Below, in pieces: positions 1 to 10,246 of a DNA stretch of 64,000 nucleotides (positions are counted from its first letter, which is position 1; each line of letters starts with the position of its first letter). A program made the translations under genes and the position numbers. Source of the DNA: Ophiocordyceps camponoti-saundersi (nom. inval.) (taxonomy: Eukaryota > Ascomycota > Sordariomycetes > Hypocreales > Ophiocordycipitaceae); the NCBI GenBank assembly GCA_003339415.1, contig PDHQ01000030.1, positions 72,109 to 136,108 of the forward strand, read 5' to 3'. The notes under the pieces were generated by a model. It worked only from the letters and a program-made list of their open reading frames with translations, ran no database searches and had not been told where the DNA came from.

Positions 1-516
1 CAAGCAGGCTGGCGAGGGTGCAGTTAAGAGAGTCGATGCCATGGTCGAAGAGTTCGCCGAGGCCGCTCGAGGTGCCGGTTCGCCGCGCCTGTTTACCGTC
101 GACGTTGTCCATGGTCTGATACATGAAGAGGCCGAAGGAGAAGCTAAAGTACACCCAGGCCGGGCCAGGGCCGACCAGGTCCGGCATGCACAGAACGAGC
201 AGTCCGACGTTTCCAAGGATGAAGAAGAAGCCGAGAAGCGTCACCATGTTCGGAGCGAGCCACATGGGAAGCACGCGGACGAAGGCATTCCACTGTGAAA
301 GGTGAGCGGGAGCTTTCGACAGACGAAAGCGAGACGAACCCAGGGTCCAAGAACATATTTCGACACGGGAGACTTATCGACAGCCGAATACTTGTACGAT
401 CTAAGATGCATAAGCGCCTCATCCGAGATGCACTCGGCAGCGGCCGTCCCTGTATCGTCGTCAGCCTCCATCGAAGGGAAGGCAGCCGTAGCCAACGCAC
501 GGCTGTTGATGGCCAT
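1..516 (-). CDS. Choline/ethanolamine phosphotransferase, N-terminal part (partial)
   Basis: This enzyme class transfers phosphocholine or phosphoethanolamine from a CDP-alcohol to diacylglycerol in the ER membrane, the last step of the Kennedy pathway. Two exons are visible: 340-516 and 1-292, the second running off the window edge. The 47-base intron 293-339 joins the frames in phase 0, giving LGPW-WNAFV. Exon 1 carries the family opening [19 protein letters not shown]. Exon 2 encodes two hydrophobic segments and then the CDP-alcohol phosphotransferase signature D-G-x2-A-R-x8-G-x3-D-x3-D, complete, beginning at DNVDG and ending at DHGID. The start at 516 is the longest ATG; a second in-frame ATG at 471 would remove 15 residues. 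The rest of the protein, with most membrane helices, lies outside the window, so EPT1 and CPT1 cannot be told apart. Confidence 0.92.
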
Positions 517-1029
517 GGCGGCTGCCAGGCCGGTGGAGGAAGATTCGCGAGGTTGCGGCCCGAGACCTCGCGGTCGCCGAAAACCGTCGGATGCCGGGGG
601 AGACGTAAGAGGCTGCGGAGCGTGGCCGATCGGAGATGAAGTGGACGGAGGCTATTGAAACGGGAGAGATTTTGCGCCGCCTATGGGCCAGGCGGCGGTT
701 TCGGCGGCTGACGTCGCGTTAGGGGTTTTGCCTGATCTGCCTCCAGAGCGCTAACATGCGATGTCGTGGGAGGGCGCCATGTAGTCACAAGGTACTCTAC
801 GGTAGACTCACAGCCTCTACGATACTTGCAAGCACATCTACCAGTTTTATGCACCTCATCCCCAACATTGGATCACATCCGTGTATTGCAAAAGGCTTCT
901 TTTCAACTGCCACGTACCTGACAAGGCACCCAATATCCGTACTGGAAACCAAGCCAATCCAATCCAATCCATGTCCAACTCCATTACGATTATAACTGAC
1001 GGGAGCTACTCCAATTACTTCCCCGACTC
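517..1029. other. Intergenic: phosphotransferase promoter and DUF7707 3' end
   Basis: This stretch holds the upstream region of the phosphotransferase gene and the 3' end of the next minus-strand gene. I see no credible gene, repeat array or RNA in it. Confidence 0.6.
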
Positions 1030-1755
1030 TCACAGCAGGGCGAAGCCGGCAAACAAGAATGTCAACACCACAGCCATTCCGTACGTGCGTCCGACCTCGA
1101 GCGTCACGCCGGCGCCCTTGCTGTCGCTCTTGGAACCCCCGGGTCCGTCCGTGAAAATGGTGTTGGCGTCATCGGTCGCACTAGGTGTCGACATGGTGCT
1201 CGTCGTCCCATTGCCCTTCTTGGGAGCCGTAGCCCCACACGGGTGGTCTTCGCGGCATTTGCCCTGGCATCTGTGAAGTCGTTAGCCACAGACGAGAGTG
1301 CTGACAAAAAGGAAAACCCTCACTCGTTGTCGCCGTTGCACTTCTTCACGCACTGATTTCCCCATTCTTGGCAGATGAAGTAAGGTAGCGTCAACGTATA
1401 CTCGGAAATGTTGGGCCGCTGGTTATTGCCACAGAGGCAGCCGTATGTGAGTTGTTTCTGTCGACGGCGTTAGTAAACAGCTCCAGCTCAGACAAGCTTG
1501 CGACGTACAGGATCGCACTCGTTGATCAGTGTCGTCCTAGGCTCCATCTGTTGACATATGAGGGGGCATGTGTTCTTCTCGTCGGCACACCACGCCTCTG
1601 AAATGCCGTCAGCCATTATCAGCAGGTTTAGCACATAGCAGCTGCTCACGTCTAGTACTCATAGGTACGCTGGAAGGGTCGACAGAGAGGTCGGCCCGCG
1701 CCAGGGCGGAAAATGCAGCCACAGCAGCCATGACGGTCGACCGCAGAGACGGCAT
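1030..1755 (-). CDS. DUF7707 family GPI-anchored cell-surface protein
   Basis: A 189-residue secreted, cysteine-rich protein of the DUF7707 family, common in ascomycetes and of unknown function. Four exons fit: 1650-1755, 1509-1597, 1324-1457 and 1030-1270; introns are 51-53 bases with GT/AG ends and the total is exactly 190 codons. A signal peptide (MPSLRSTVMAAVAAFSALARA) is followed by LSVDPSSVP, then the cysteine region with AWCADEKNTCPLIC, TYGCLCGNNQRPNISEYTL, LPYFICQEWGNQC and CQGKCREDHPCG. A Thr/Ser/Gly-rich spacer leads to a hydrophobic C-terminal tail (TYGMAVVLTFLFAGFALL), the usual signal for GPI attachment. It is probably displayed on the plasma membrane or cell wall. Family membership is by recall of the cysteine spacing and the LPYFIC-E-G-QC core. 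Confidence 0.88.
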
Positions 1756-2130
1756 CGTGATGTTGTTGGGAGGGGGAATGCGTTGAATAGTAAACAGTGA
1801 GAACCACGATGGTGGTGGCTCAATATGACAAAAGAAACAGTGAGATTGCAGCTACACCGACAAGTCGTACAGTTAGCGTCTTGTTTGCGTGCGGCTGGCA
1901 GAGCTGGCAGCTATTCGGACCGGGCCGGCCCAATGCAGCGTAGGTGGTGGAAAGGGACGAGGAGTGAGGGATGCAGGACTCACCGAGCGACTAGAGGTGA
2001 GAGGAAGCGAGAGGGGAAGACTGGCGACGACAGGCACGCGGAGAGCAACAGAGAGATGGGTGGGAAGAGACGGAGTGGAAAAGAGAAAGGAAGCGAGAGG
2101 GAGAAAGGTGCGAGGTCGAGGTATAGATAA

Positions 2131-2157
2131 GTAGGTAGTAGGTAGGTAGGTAGGTAG
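2131..2157. repeat. (GTAG)n tetranucleotide microsatellite
   Basis: About seven copies of GTAG/TAGG in a row with one shorter unit near the start. It is one of many tetranucleotide arrays in this window. Confidence 0.9.
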
Positions 2158-2469
2158 AAAGTAGGCACCCCTGACCGGCACGAAATGAGCCAACGAGAGA
2201 CAGCACAAGGGAGAGACAGACAGAACAAGAGCCGTTGCTGGGGCCAGGCCCGGGAGCTACATGCGCGGGCGGGATGGCCGTGCCGGCATGTATGTATAAC
2301 CTGACCCGCCAACGCTGAGAGTAGGGGTGCGGCCCAAAAGGGGCAGATGAGTGACTGACCTGCTAGCTGGCTAGCTTGAGGACGAGCGCTCTGGGTAATA
2401 TCATGAGGAGTCCTGAGGGGATATTGTACAAACTGTATGTATTAGGAGTCTCATACATAAGTAGTCCCG

Positions 2470-2562
2470 TGAGGAGTCTCCAGAGGATGCAGAGGAGTCC
2501 CCAGAGGAGTCCTCAGAGGAGTCCCCAGAAGAGTCCGTAGAGGAATTCCCAGAGGAGTCCTC
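2470..2562. repeat. 12-base minisatellite, consensus AGAGGAGTCCYC
   Basis: At least six adjacent 12-base units related to AGAGGAGTCCCC, with scattered substitutions (AGAAGAGTCCGT and AGAGGAATTCCC are variants). Because 12 is a multiple of three, the minus strand is open over it and would read as repeated DSSG/DSSE; I see nothing else to support a gene there. Confidence 0.85.
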
Positions 2563-2943
2563 GTGCATACAGCAGAGCTGCACGAAAGGGGGCTTTTTCG
2601 TATTATGCCGCCACGGATATGCGCATCGAAGGCTGCTCTGTGCTAGCTGTTGATCAGCCGTAGCTAATGGTGGGGTGTGAGGTATGTGTACCTACATATG
2701 TACATACGCCGTACAAAGAGGGCGCAGACTTCGTATTCGTAAAATCTCGTACGGTGACGTACATATTTATTTACTATTCGTATTCGTGGACCATTTTTTT
2801 GTTGAGAAGAGAAGAAGAAAGAAGACAAAGAGGCTTCAGCATCTTTTATCAGCTTCATCCTCATCATTGTCAGCTTGCATTATTTCCCCTTCAGAGTCGA
2901 ACGAATCTCAACTTACGCGACGGCCCTCGTCGCGAATGGGCTC

Positions 2944-3552
2944 ATGGCTTCTGCGCTATCAGGCACTGAGAATGAGGCTCAGCAGCCCTACTGGCCTTTG
3001 ACCGCTGGCGCATGCCGTCGCAACATCTCAGTTGACTCTCTGCCTCCCGCGATAACGCTCCGCGACAACGAGCAAAGCGATCGCAACGCCGCTTGCTGGG
3101 CGTTGAGCGTCGAAATAGTCGATCATACAGTCGTCAACAGCAGCGCCTCGAATATGCTGGGCGCTTTTGTCGTGTGGACTGTCCGTGTGCGGACCATCAG
3201 CGTAAAGCTGCCTGCTTTCGCCCGCCTCGTCCCTCACTGATGACGGCCACCCAGGGCGGCCACATCAACATTCGCAAGCGCTACTCCGAGTTCGAGGGTC
3301 TGCGCGCTGAGCTGATTCAATCCTTTCCCGGTTTCGAGGCTGCCGTTCCGTTGCTCCCTCCTAAAAACTTCATCTCCAGATTTCGACCCGCCTTTCTAGA
3401 AAAAAGGCGCGCAGGCCTTCAGTATTTCCTCCAGTAGGCTTTTCCCGCGCACGCCTGTTTGTTCTCGAGAGCTGCTAAACCCGTATAGTTGCATCATACT
3501 GAATCCAGAGTTCTCTGCGTCTCCCGTGCTCAGGGCCTTCTTGTTCCCCTGA
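2944..3552 (+). CDS. YPT35: PX-domain protein, Ypt35-like
   Basis: A 166-residue phosphoinositide-binding PX-domain protein. Fungal Ypt35 acts on endosomal and vacuolar membranes and in contact-site recruitment of Vps13; this role is carried over from yeast. Exons are 2944-3201, 3255-3433 and 3489-3552. The first intron joins VRVRTIS to GGHINIRKRYSEF in phase 0. The second begins GTAGGC directly after the FLQ reading and restores HCIILNPEFSASPVL, so the in-frame TAG there is intronic. The PX core is clear: RKRYSEFEGLR, the PxxP-like VPLLPPKNFISRFRP (residues about 116-130) and LEKRRAGLQYFL. The N-terminal RRNISVDSLPPAITL is typical of this subfamily. The start ATG at 2944 is the first in-frame ATG; fungal relatives often carry a longer disordered N-terminus, so an unseen upstream exon is possible. 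Confidence 0.9.
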
Positions 3553-3925
3553 AATTGCGCACAAGGTTTTACTTCTCAGCCACGTGGTTTTTTTTTGTCG
3601 CAAGGTAAACATTTCAGGCACCATTGAGCTAAGGAAGAAGAGGACGAGGAATCCTGACTCGATCCCGTCCGGTGTCCGGCCTCTTCGACCATAGGATGCC
3701 CAAGGCCATGCGTCAGGTGCCGCAAGCCGAAAACATCCGAGGTTATGATGGCGATGCGAATAGAAAAGCCCGATGCTGGGTCTTCCTTGACGCAGGTTAA
3801 AAGGCTGCCTCTGAAATGGTGGCGAATGATCAATCACATTGCGGTCCCACCTGCGTCTGCATCCCGCTAAGGACGCAACTAGCCATATAGACACTTCGCT
3901 GTGCAGGAGGTCCGGTTCAGCACAG
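3553..3925. other. Intergenic region upstream of the IQ-motif gene
   Basis: These 373 bases hold the PX gene 3' end and the promoter and leader of the next gene, transcribed in the same direction. No repeat or RNA gene is seen. Confidence 0.6.
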
Positions 3926-5770
3926 ATGCCAAAACGCGCAGCGCTTCAGCCGAACATGACCCTTTCCTCCGACGGCCCCGTCGCCGTGCCCAAGAGTAAG
4001 GCCTACATGGACTCACTCGTGCCGCCCGACAGAGAACAGTTCGAACACATCGCCCAGGTGCAAAAAGAGAAAGAATTGGAATCAAAGCGACGACGCGCCA
4101 AATCGCCACCACTCTCGCAATCGCTCTCCCGCTCCACGAGGCGAAGCGATGAGGCCAGGAACGATGCGGCTCGCGTCATTCAAAAGACGTTTCGCGGCTA
4201 TCGAACCCGTCGAGAGATGGACGGTCTGGGCCTCGACGCAAGCACTCGATGGGTCGCTGCCATCCGCGAAGCTCAATTCCGCCAGTCCATCAAACCCCGT
4301 GCCGCGCCAGGTCAAGATGTCCCCGCTCCGGCTCTGCCGACTCTCAACGATCCGATAGACGTTCAGCCTTGGGACGCGCGTCGCAAGTGGAAGAAGGCTA
4401 GTCTTGTCGTCCGCCATGCCGGTCATGACGACGAGGACGAAGACGACAGCGACGAAGACGAAACCGACGATGCATCTACCGGCTCCTCCAACCATCGGGC
4501 CGAGGCCCGACGCAAGCGCGAGCAGGCCAACCGCGAGCGTCGGGAGGCCGCTAAAATGATGGGGCTGCAGTACTTCCTCGAGATGGTCGACGCCAAGCAC
4601 CGCTACGGTAGCAATTTGCGCATGTATCACGAAGAGTGGAAGAAGTCCGACACGACTGAAAATTTCTTCTTCTGGCTCGACTACGGTGACGGTCGTACAA
4701 TTGAGCTCGACGTCTGTCCGCGAGATCGTCTCGAGCGCGAGCAGGTCCGCTACCTGTCGCGCGAAGAGCGGCAAAACTATCTTGTCCGAGTCGACGACGA
4801 CGGCCGGCTATGTTGGGCCCGCAACGGCGACCGCATCGACACGACGGAGCGTTTCAAAGACAGTGCTCACGGCATCGTGCCCGCCGACGACCCCACGCCT
4901 ACCCTCAGCCCGCAGCGTACATCGTCTCACAGCTCTGACAGCGACTCCTCGGACGACGATGACGACGAGCATCATCACCACCATCAACATGCCAGAGAGG
5001 AGGAGTCCAAGAGAGAGGCTGATCGGGCGGCCAAGTATGCAGATCCCACATATGACGAGGCTCAAGGTCTTCAAAAGGTAAAACACATCTCGGCATCAAC
5101 AATCTTCAATAAGTTGCTCCGTAAATCAGTAAAAAAGAACACTTGGATCTTCGTGACCGACACGTCGTTCCGCCTCTATGTCGGTATCAAGGAGTCGGGC
5201 ATCTTTCAACACTCGTCATTCCTGCAAGGCGGTCGGATCTCGGCCGCGGGCCTCATTAAGATCAAGAACGGGAGGCTGTCGTCGCTGTCACCTCTGAGTG
5301 GACAGTATGTTTATAGTACACCCTCTTCTCCATCAAGGCACGCCGTCACTAAACAGTCCTATAGCTATAGACCACTGGCGAGCAATTTCAAGGCGTTCGT
5401 ACGCAACCTGCGTGAGGCGGGTGTCGACATGAGCCACGTGTCCATCTCCAAGTCATACGCCGTTCTCGTTGGACTGGAGACGTACGTCAAGACACGGCGG
5501 AAGGGCAAGAATCTGGTGGGGAAGCTCATCAGGGAAAAGGACAAGATGGTTGCCCCGGACGAGTTTCGAAAGCGCCAGGAGGCGGAGAAGGACAAAAGTG
5601 AGAGCGCCGAAAAGGAGAGGCTGTTTCTCGCAAAGCAGCAGCAGCAGCAACACGGCGTGAGGCCCGGCAGTATCGCAGAAAGGGTGCTACCTTGGCGGGG
5701 GGCAGCGCAGAATGATGCCGCGGCGGAGGCGACGGGCGAGGCGGGTGATGATGAGGCCGCTGGCCATTAA
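3926..5770 (+). CDS. IQ calmodulin-binding motif protein
   Basis: A protein of about 594 residues (614 if the intron below is retained) with one IQ motif, ARVIQKTFRGYRTRR, at residues 82-96, the usual calmodulin-binding helix. The architecture recalls plant IQM and fungal IQ-domain proteins: IQ motif, a conserved middle (MMGLQYFLEMVDAKHRYG; FFFWLDYGDGRTIELDVCPR), then a C-terminal part with GIFQHSSFLQGGRISAAG and MSHVSISKSYAVLVGLE. Acidic stretches, a His tract (HHHHHQH) and a C-terminal poly-Gln separate them. I place a 60-base intron at 5305-5364 (GTATGT...CACTAAACAG...CTATAG); removing it gives SGHYRPLASNFKAF, which fits the family better than the read-through. The start at 3926 gives MPKRAALQP; an in-frame ATG at 3956 is an alternative. 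Molecular function is otherwise unknown. Confidence 0.82.
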   Translation: MPKRAALQPNMTLSSDGPVAVPKSKAYMDSLVPPDREQFEHIAQVQKEKELESKRRRAKSPPLSQSLSRSTRRSDEARNDAARVIQKTFRGYRTRREMDGLGLDASTRWVAAIREAQFRQSIKPRAAPGQDVPAPALPTLNDPIDVQPWDARRKWKKASLVVRHAGHDDEDEDDSDEDETDDASTGSSNHRAEARRKREQANRERREAAKMMGLQYFLEMVDAKHRYGSNLRMYHEEWKKSDTTENFFFWLDYGDGRTIELDVCPRDRLEREQVRYLSREERQNYLVRVDDDGRLCWARNGDRIDTTERFKDSAHGIVPADDPTPTLSPQRTSSHSSDSDSSDDDDDEHHHHHQHAREEESKREADRAAKYADPTYDEAQGLQKVKHISASTIFNKLLRKSVKKNTWIFVTDTSFRLYVGIKESGIFQHSSFLQGGRISAAGLIKIKNGRLSSLSPLSGQYVYSTPSSPSRHAVTKQSYSYRPLASNFKAFVRNLREAGVDMSHVSISKSYAVLVGLETYVKTRRKGKNLVGKLIREKDKMVAPDEFRKRQEAEKDKSESAEKERLFLAKQQQQQHGVRPGSIAERVLPWRGAAQNDAAAEATGEAGDDEAAGH

Positions 5771-6165
5771 AGTTCAGGAGGGGGAGAAGCAATTATACGC
5801 GTGACGACATGACGACATCTTTTTTGTATGAATGATATGTACATATAGCATTCTCATTGCCATGCTGTTGGCGCTTTAGTTTCGCCTCGGCCCGCTGTGG
5901 CGTTCTCTACCATGCCAGACCCTTATCAGGTTTCAGGGTTCGAGCATAAGGGGGGAAAAGGGGTGCGAAGTTTAAGAGGCTATCGCGGTATAACTTGAAC
6001 AAGAGACTGATGCTTTTTCTGCCTCCTCCCGACCCAACGCCACGCCACCAAAGCAAGCTATGCCGTACGTAGGTATGTACATACAAATGGAGTCTTGCTA
6101 GTACATGGGAATGGGACAACAATAAGAAAGAAGAAGAAGAATGGAAGAGCCTAGGCTAAGTATCA
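5771..6165. other. Convergent 3' intergenic region
   Basis: The IQ-motif gene and the SAS4-domain gene end facing each other across 395 bases. The stretch holds their 3' UTRs and no other recognisable feature. Confidence 0.6.
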
Positions 6166-7460
6166 TCAAGACCGCTTGCTCCGATTATCGCGACGCTTCC
6201 TCCTGGCGCGGACCTTGAGCGTGTCCTCATCTCGGTATTCCTCCGGAAGCATGAAGTCGATCTCGGACATGTCGGGGATGGGATGGCCCCAGGCGAGGGC
6301 CTTGCGACCCTTGCGCCGGTTACGGCTCACTGCTGCTTCGCGCTCGTAGCTTTTGCTGAAGAAAGAAGTGAATAGCCGTGGCGAAGGGGGGTCGATCGGT
6401 GGTAGTGGAGGAGGAGGTGGAGGTGGTGATGGCGGCGGTGGCGAAGGTGCTCGTTTTGAATCTGTCTTCGAGGCGGGCATTTGTGGGCGGGCCATCAAGG
6501 CCTCTCGTCGGAGCTGTTCGGCTGGCGATGAGGATTGAGCGTCGCTCATGCCGTCGACGGAGATGTCTTCTTCTGCCGCCAGGGAGGAGGAAGATGGCGA
6601 GGAGGAGGTTGAAGAGGAGGAGTCGCGAACGGCAGACGGGGCATCGACCATGGATTTCCGCTTCTGACCCCCCGTGGTACGCTTCTGTTTTCGCTTCTTC
6701 TCCGCCTCGGACCAGTTGCGAAATTTATCGAGTATAGCCTGACAGCCGTGAATGAAGTGCTCGCGCGCAGGTTCAAAAGCCCGCTTCTTGGTCTCGGTGA
6801 TGCCGCTAACGCCCATGACACGAAGCCAGTCGTGACCCTGAAGGCCGTCGAGAAGACGGATGACTTGGCCCTTTTCATGCTGGGCGCGGCCCTTTTCCGT
6901 GTTACGTATCGAGCGTTCTAGACGTTGTGCTCGTCGGTGGATCGGTTCGTAGATGGTGTTTGGGAGAGGGTCGTCTATCGTTTGTTGCTGCGTTTCGAGG
7001 AAGCTGAAGTCGATTCTTTGCGCGTCGTGGACGTCACTGTAGAGGGCGTCGCCGTAGTCTCGGATAGGGTAATGGTCGTCATCGTCGTGAGGTTGCGCTT
7101 CGCGGGCGGCGGAATCGACGACGACGACCGACGTCTCGAGGTTCAACAAGTCTCAAAGCGCGCGTCAGGCGGACAGGAAGAAACAAGGCAGGGGATCAAG
7201 ACGATAGACAGAGAGAGAGAAGGGGTAAAAAAATCAGAAAGCGCGTGTCACCAACGCTGTTCCTTGGGCTCATTGCCAATAACCTCGTCGTAATCGACAA
7301 AGTAGGCCGACAGCTCGCTTTTAAAGCGCGTCGCTTCTTGCGATCGCAGCGTCCGGCCCTGGCTGCCGGTTGTCCGCGCCCTGACTCGAGGTTTTTCGTC
7401 TTCGTCGTCATCGTCGCTCAGCGGTCGGCCCTTGTGGGAGTTGGCTGTCGGCTTGGCCAT
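6166..7460 (-). CDS. SAS4-domain protein (histone acetyltransferase complex subunit 4-like)
   Basis: A 396-residue protein with the domain found in Sas4, the scaffold subunit of the yeast SAS histone H4-K16 acetyltransferase complex. Exons are 7256-7460 and 6166-7151. The junction uses a weak donor (GTTGGT) and a GAG acceptor, giving EPKEQ-H-LLNLETSVVVVDS; the alternative donor four bases on (GTGACA) breaks the frame. Residues 1-66 are basic/acidic and end in YFVDYDEVIGNEPKE. The core domain follows with HRRAQRLERSIRNTEKGRAQ, HEKGQVIRLLDGLQGHDWLR and VMGVSGITETKK. The second half is disordered, with a Pro-rich run (residues about 300-320), and ends in basic nuclear-localisation-like sequence RARRKRRDNRSKRS. 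It probably acts in chromatin; whether it belongs to a SAS-like or NSL-like complex cannot be told from sequence. Confidence 0.83.
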
Positions 7461-8078
7461 TGGATTTTGAGGATAAGGGTATCATGAAGCGGCGGCTATT
7501 ATCGAGTATACCTAGTAGTGATTTAAGCTCCACGCCCCTGGGGTGTAAGGGGTAATTGATGATTGCTATTCGCACAATTGATAAGAGCACACTGAATCTG
7601 GACTTAAAGGATGCACAAAATCGGCAGTCTCCAAGGTAGAAATAGGCTTTGATGCCTCAGAAAGCCTTGCACAGTAGGCACATATGAAAGGAAACTGCCG
7701 GTTTCCTACCTTAGTAGGCAGGTATCCGTGTAAACGTTATTCTCGATCCATGCAGCCGTAGGTAGACAGTAGATCAAGAATTTACACTCCAACCTCGCTG
7801 AAGAGTTGGAATATGGGGAAGCTTGCTCCGTGCCATTACATAAGCGCCATTGACCCCTCGCATCTCAGCACCTAGAGTATCAGCTAAAGAGAATCGATAA
7901 TAGTGTCAATCTCTGGCCACAACGCAATTCAATGCATCGCCCATCCTTCTCCTCCCTTCTGGAGCCCCCTGGCTCCTTACATTTCCCGCCTTCGGGCGCT
8001 ATCATGTGAAAGAGCTCTTGTCCCTGTCTTTATCCCTCCTCTCTCTCTCTTTCTCTCTTTCTCCCCCACTCTCTGGCG
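7461..8078. other. Divergent promoter region between the SAS4-domain gene and GUP1
   Basis: 618 bases between two divergent start codons. Next to the GUP1 start there is a strong CT-rich tract (about 8033-8075), a common fungal core-promoter or leader feature. No other element is evident. Confidence 0.55.
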
Positions 8079-10095
8079 ATGAAGACGGTGCGCTTCCTTA
8101 AAGAGGTCTACGATCTCGATACGCTCGACACTCGCTTTACCAGCTCTTCGGCTTCTCCTTATCAATCTGTCATCGACGCTCGCAGTGATCCCGCCGTCAG
8201 TCGGGAGTCGGCAGAGAAGGCTAGGGCTCTTGCTCAGCCATCACGATGGCGGACACCTGAGTTTGCGTTTTACTGGCTTGTCTTCGCTTTCGCCCTACCT
8301 TACATGTTCTGGACTGCCTATGATGTGTCACGACGTCTGTCTTTCCCCCTTCTTTCTTCATCTGTATCTATCTGCTGACGGAGGGCTTCATTGAACAAGC
8401 ATCCGATCCGAGGTTTTCCAATTACCAGCGGTACTTATCCGAAGGCTGGATTCCCGGACGGTTGGTCGACGTGTCAGACTCCCAGTATCACACCTTTCGG
8501 CAAAATGTACCCTTCATGATGGGTTTTCTCATCTGCCATCCGCTACTGAGGGTTGCGTGGAACGCTGCTCATCGTGGGAAGCCTGGCTGGGCGTCTGGCG
8601 GTTCCGCGAGGTTGTTTCTGCGGGCCTCGTTCGACTACTACTTTGCCATCTTGTTTCTCGTCGTTCTACATGGCATCTCGGCCTTGAAGGTATTGGCCAT
8701 CTTACACCTCAACTTTCGTGTTGCCAAGGGGCTTCCCAGGCGGTTCGTGCCCGCTGCTACCTGGATCTTCAACATCTCCATCCTCTTCACCAACGAGATG
8801 TTCAAGGGATACCGTCTCCACCCCATGGCTGTCAGTCTTGCACCGGTCGACTCGTCGCTTGCCCGGTGGGCTGGCTGGCTCGACGGCCACGGCGGACTGA
8901 TGTCGCGCTGGGAAGTGCTTTTCAACATCAGCGTCTTGCGCCTGATAAGCTTCAACATGGATTACTACTGGAGCTTGGACGGCCGATACGCCGGCGCTGT
9001 CGAGGTATGTCACCGGCATTTTGTTCCCCTTCTTCTCCCGCGCTCACAGGGCCAAGAAGAAACAGTTGGACCGGGCCAGCCTCTCGGAGAGAGAGCGAGT
9101 CTTGACGGGGGCCGAGCCCGGTGACTTTAGCTTTCGCAATTACGTGGCCTATGCCGTCTACGCGCCACTCTACTTGGCCGGGCCTATTCTGACCTTTAAC
9201 GACTATGTGGCGCAGTCGCGACACCGGGCCGCCAGCATCGAGCTTAATCGGACGGTACGCTATGGCGTGCGCTTCCTCCTGGCACTGCTGGCCATGGAGA
9301 TTGTCTTGCATTTTGACTACGTCGGCGCCATCGCGAAGGCCAGTCCCAAGTGGAACACCTACACGGCCGCTCAGCTCAGCTTGCTGTCCCTATTCAACCT
9401 GCATATCATCTGGCTCAAGTTACTCCTGCCCTGGCGCCTGTTTCGGCTTTGGGCCCTCGTGGACGGCATTGATCCGCCCGAAAACATGGTACGGTGCGTC
9501 AGCAACAACTACAGCACCCAGCTCTTCTGGCGAGCCTGGCATCGATCTTACAACCGCTGGCTCATTCGCTACTTGTACGTGCCGCTCGTCGGTCACTCGT
9601 CGTCATCGTCGTCGGCGGCGACGGGAAAATGGCGCTCTATCGCGCGGTCAGTCGCCACCTATCTGGCCGTGTTCACATTCGTCGCCCTCTGGCACGACAT
9701 CAAGCTGCGGCTCCTTATCTGGGGCTGGCTCATCGTCTTTTTCATGGTGCCAGAATGGACCGCTACCTGGCTGTTTCCGCGGCGACAGTGGGAGAGCCGG
9801 CCGACGGAGTATCGCATGCTGTGTGGCGTCGGGGGCGTCATCAATGTGCTACTGATGATGGCCGCCAACCTTGTCGGCTTCGCCGTCGGCCTGGACGGGC
9901 TGCAGAGCATCATCAGCGGGATCTTTGCCGACTGGTCTGGTAGGGTACCTCTTCCCGTGTTCGTTCTGCGCGTATTGACCATCGCTAGGCTTCCTCTTCC
10001 TCATCATAGCCTGCGGCTGCCTCTTTGTTGGCGTCCAGGCCATGTTTGAAGTGCGCGAGTCGGAGAAGAGACAGGGCGTGACAGTCAAATGCTGA
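8079..10095 (+). CDS. GUP1: GUP1, MBOAT-family membrane O-acyltransferase
   Basis: A 616-residue multipass ER membrane protein. Yeast Gup1 remodels GPI anchors by adding a very-long-chain acyl group to lyso-PI forms and was first named for glycerol uptake. Exons are 8079-8334, 8400-9004, 9057-9939 and 9989-10095; all phases agree. Family landmarks are VYDLDTLDTRFTSSS at the N-terminus, LPYMFWTAYDVSRPSDPRF across intron 1, the cytosolic EKKQLDRASLSERERV across intron 2, FSFRNYVAYAVYAPLYLAGP, NNYSTQLFWRAWHRSYNRW, and VALWHDIKLRLLIWGW with the histidine that is the likely MBOAT catalytic residue. The tail is a hydrophobic helix GFLFLIIACGCLFVGVQ followed by a basic cytosolic end VKC. Length matches filamentous-fungal GUP1. 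Confidence 0.93.
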
Positions 10096-10246
10096 GATTA
10101 TTTCCGATATTAATAAATTAATGGAGGCAGGACTATGATATCCTGATAAATACATTCTATACGTTTTTCTTGTTCGCGTACCCCTCGGGTCGTTTTATAT
10201 ACCCTTTTACCCCTTTTCCTCCCTTGATTGGTCCCTGACGGTGGGC

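Larger units (their letters stand above)
1756..2943. other. Divergent intergenic region with GA-rich tracts and a minisatellite
   Basis: This 1.2 kb separates the divergent DUF7707 and PX genes and should hold both promoters. It contains a purine-rich stretch around 1965-2130, a TAGG tetranucleotide array and a 12-base minisatellite, listed separately. Open frames here are low-complexity and show no family resemblance. Confidence 0.55.

Noticed and set aside
2401..2583. Minus-strand frame rich in Asp-Ser-Ser-Gly
   Set aside because: It is produced by the 12-base minisatellite; nothing outside the repeat supports a protein.
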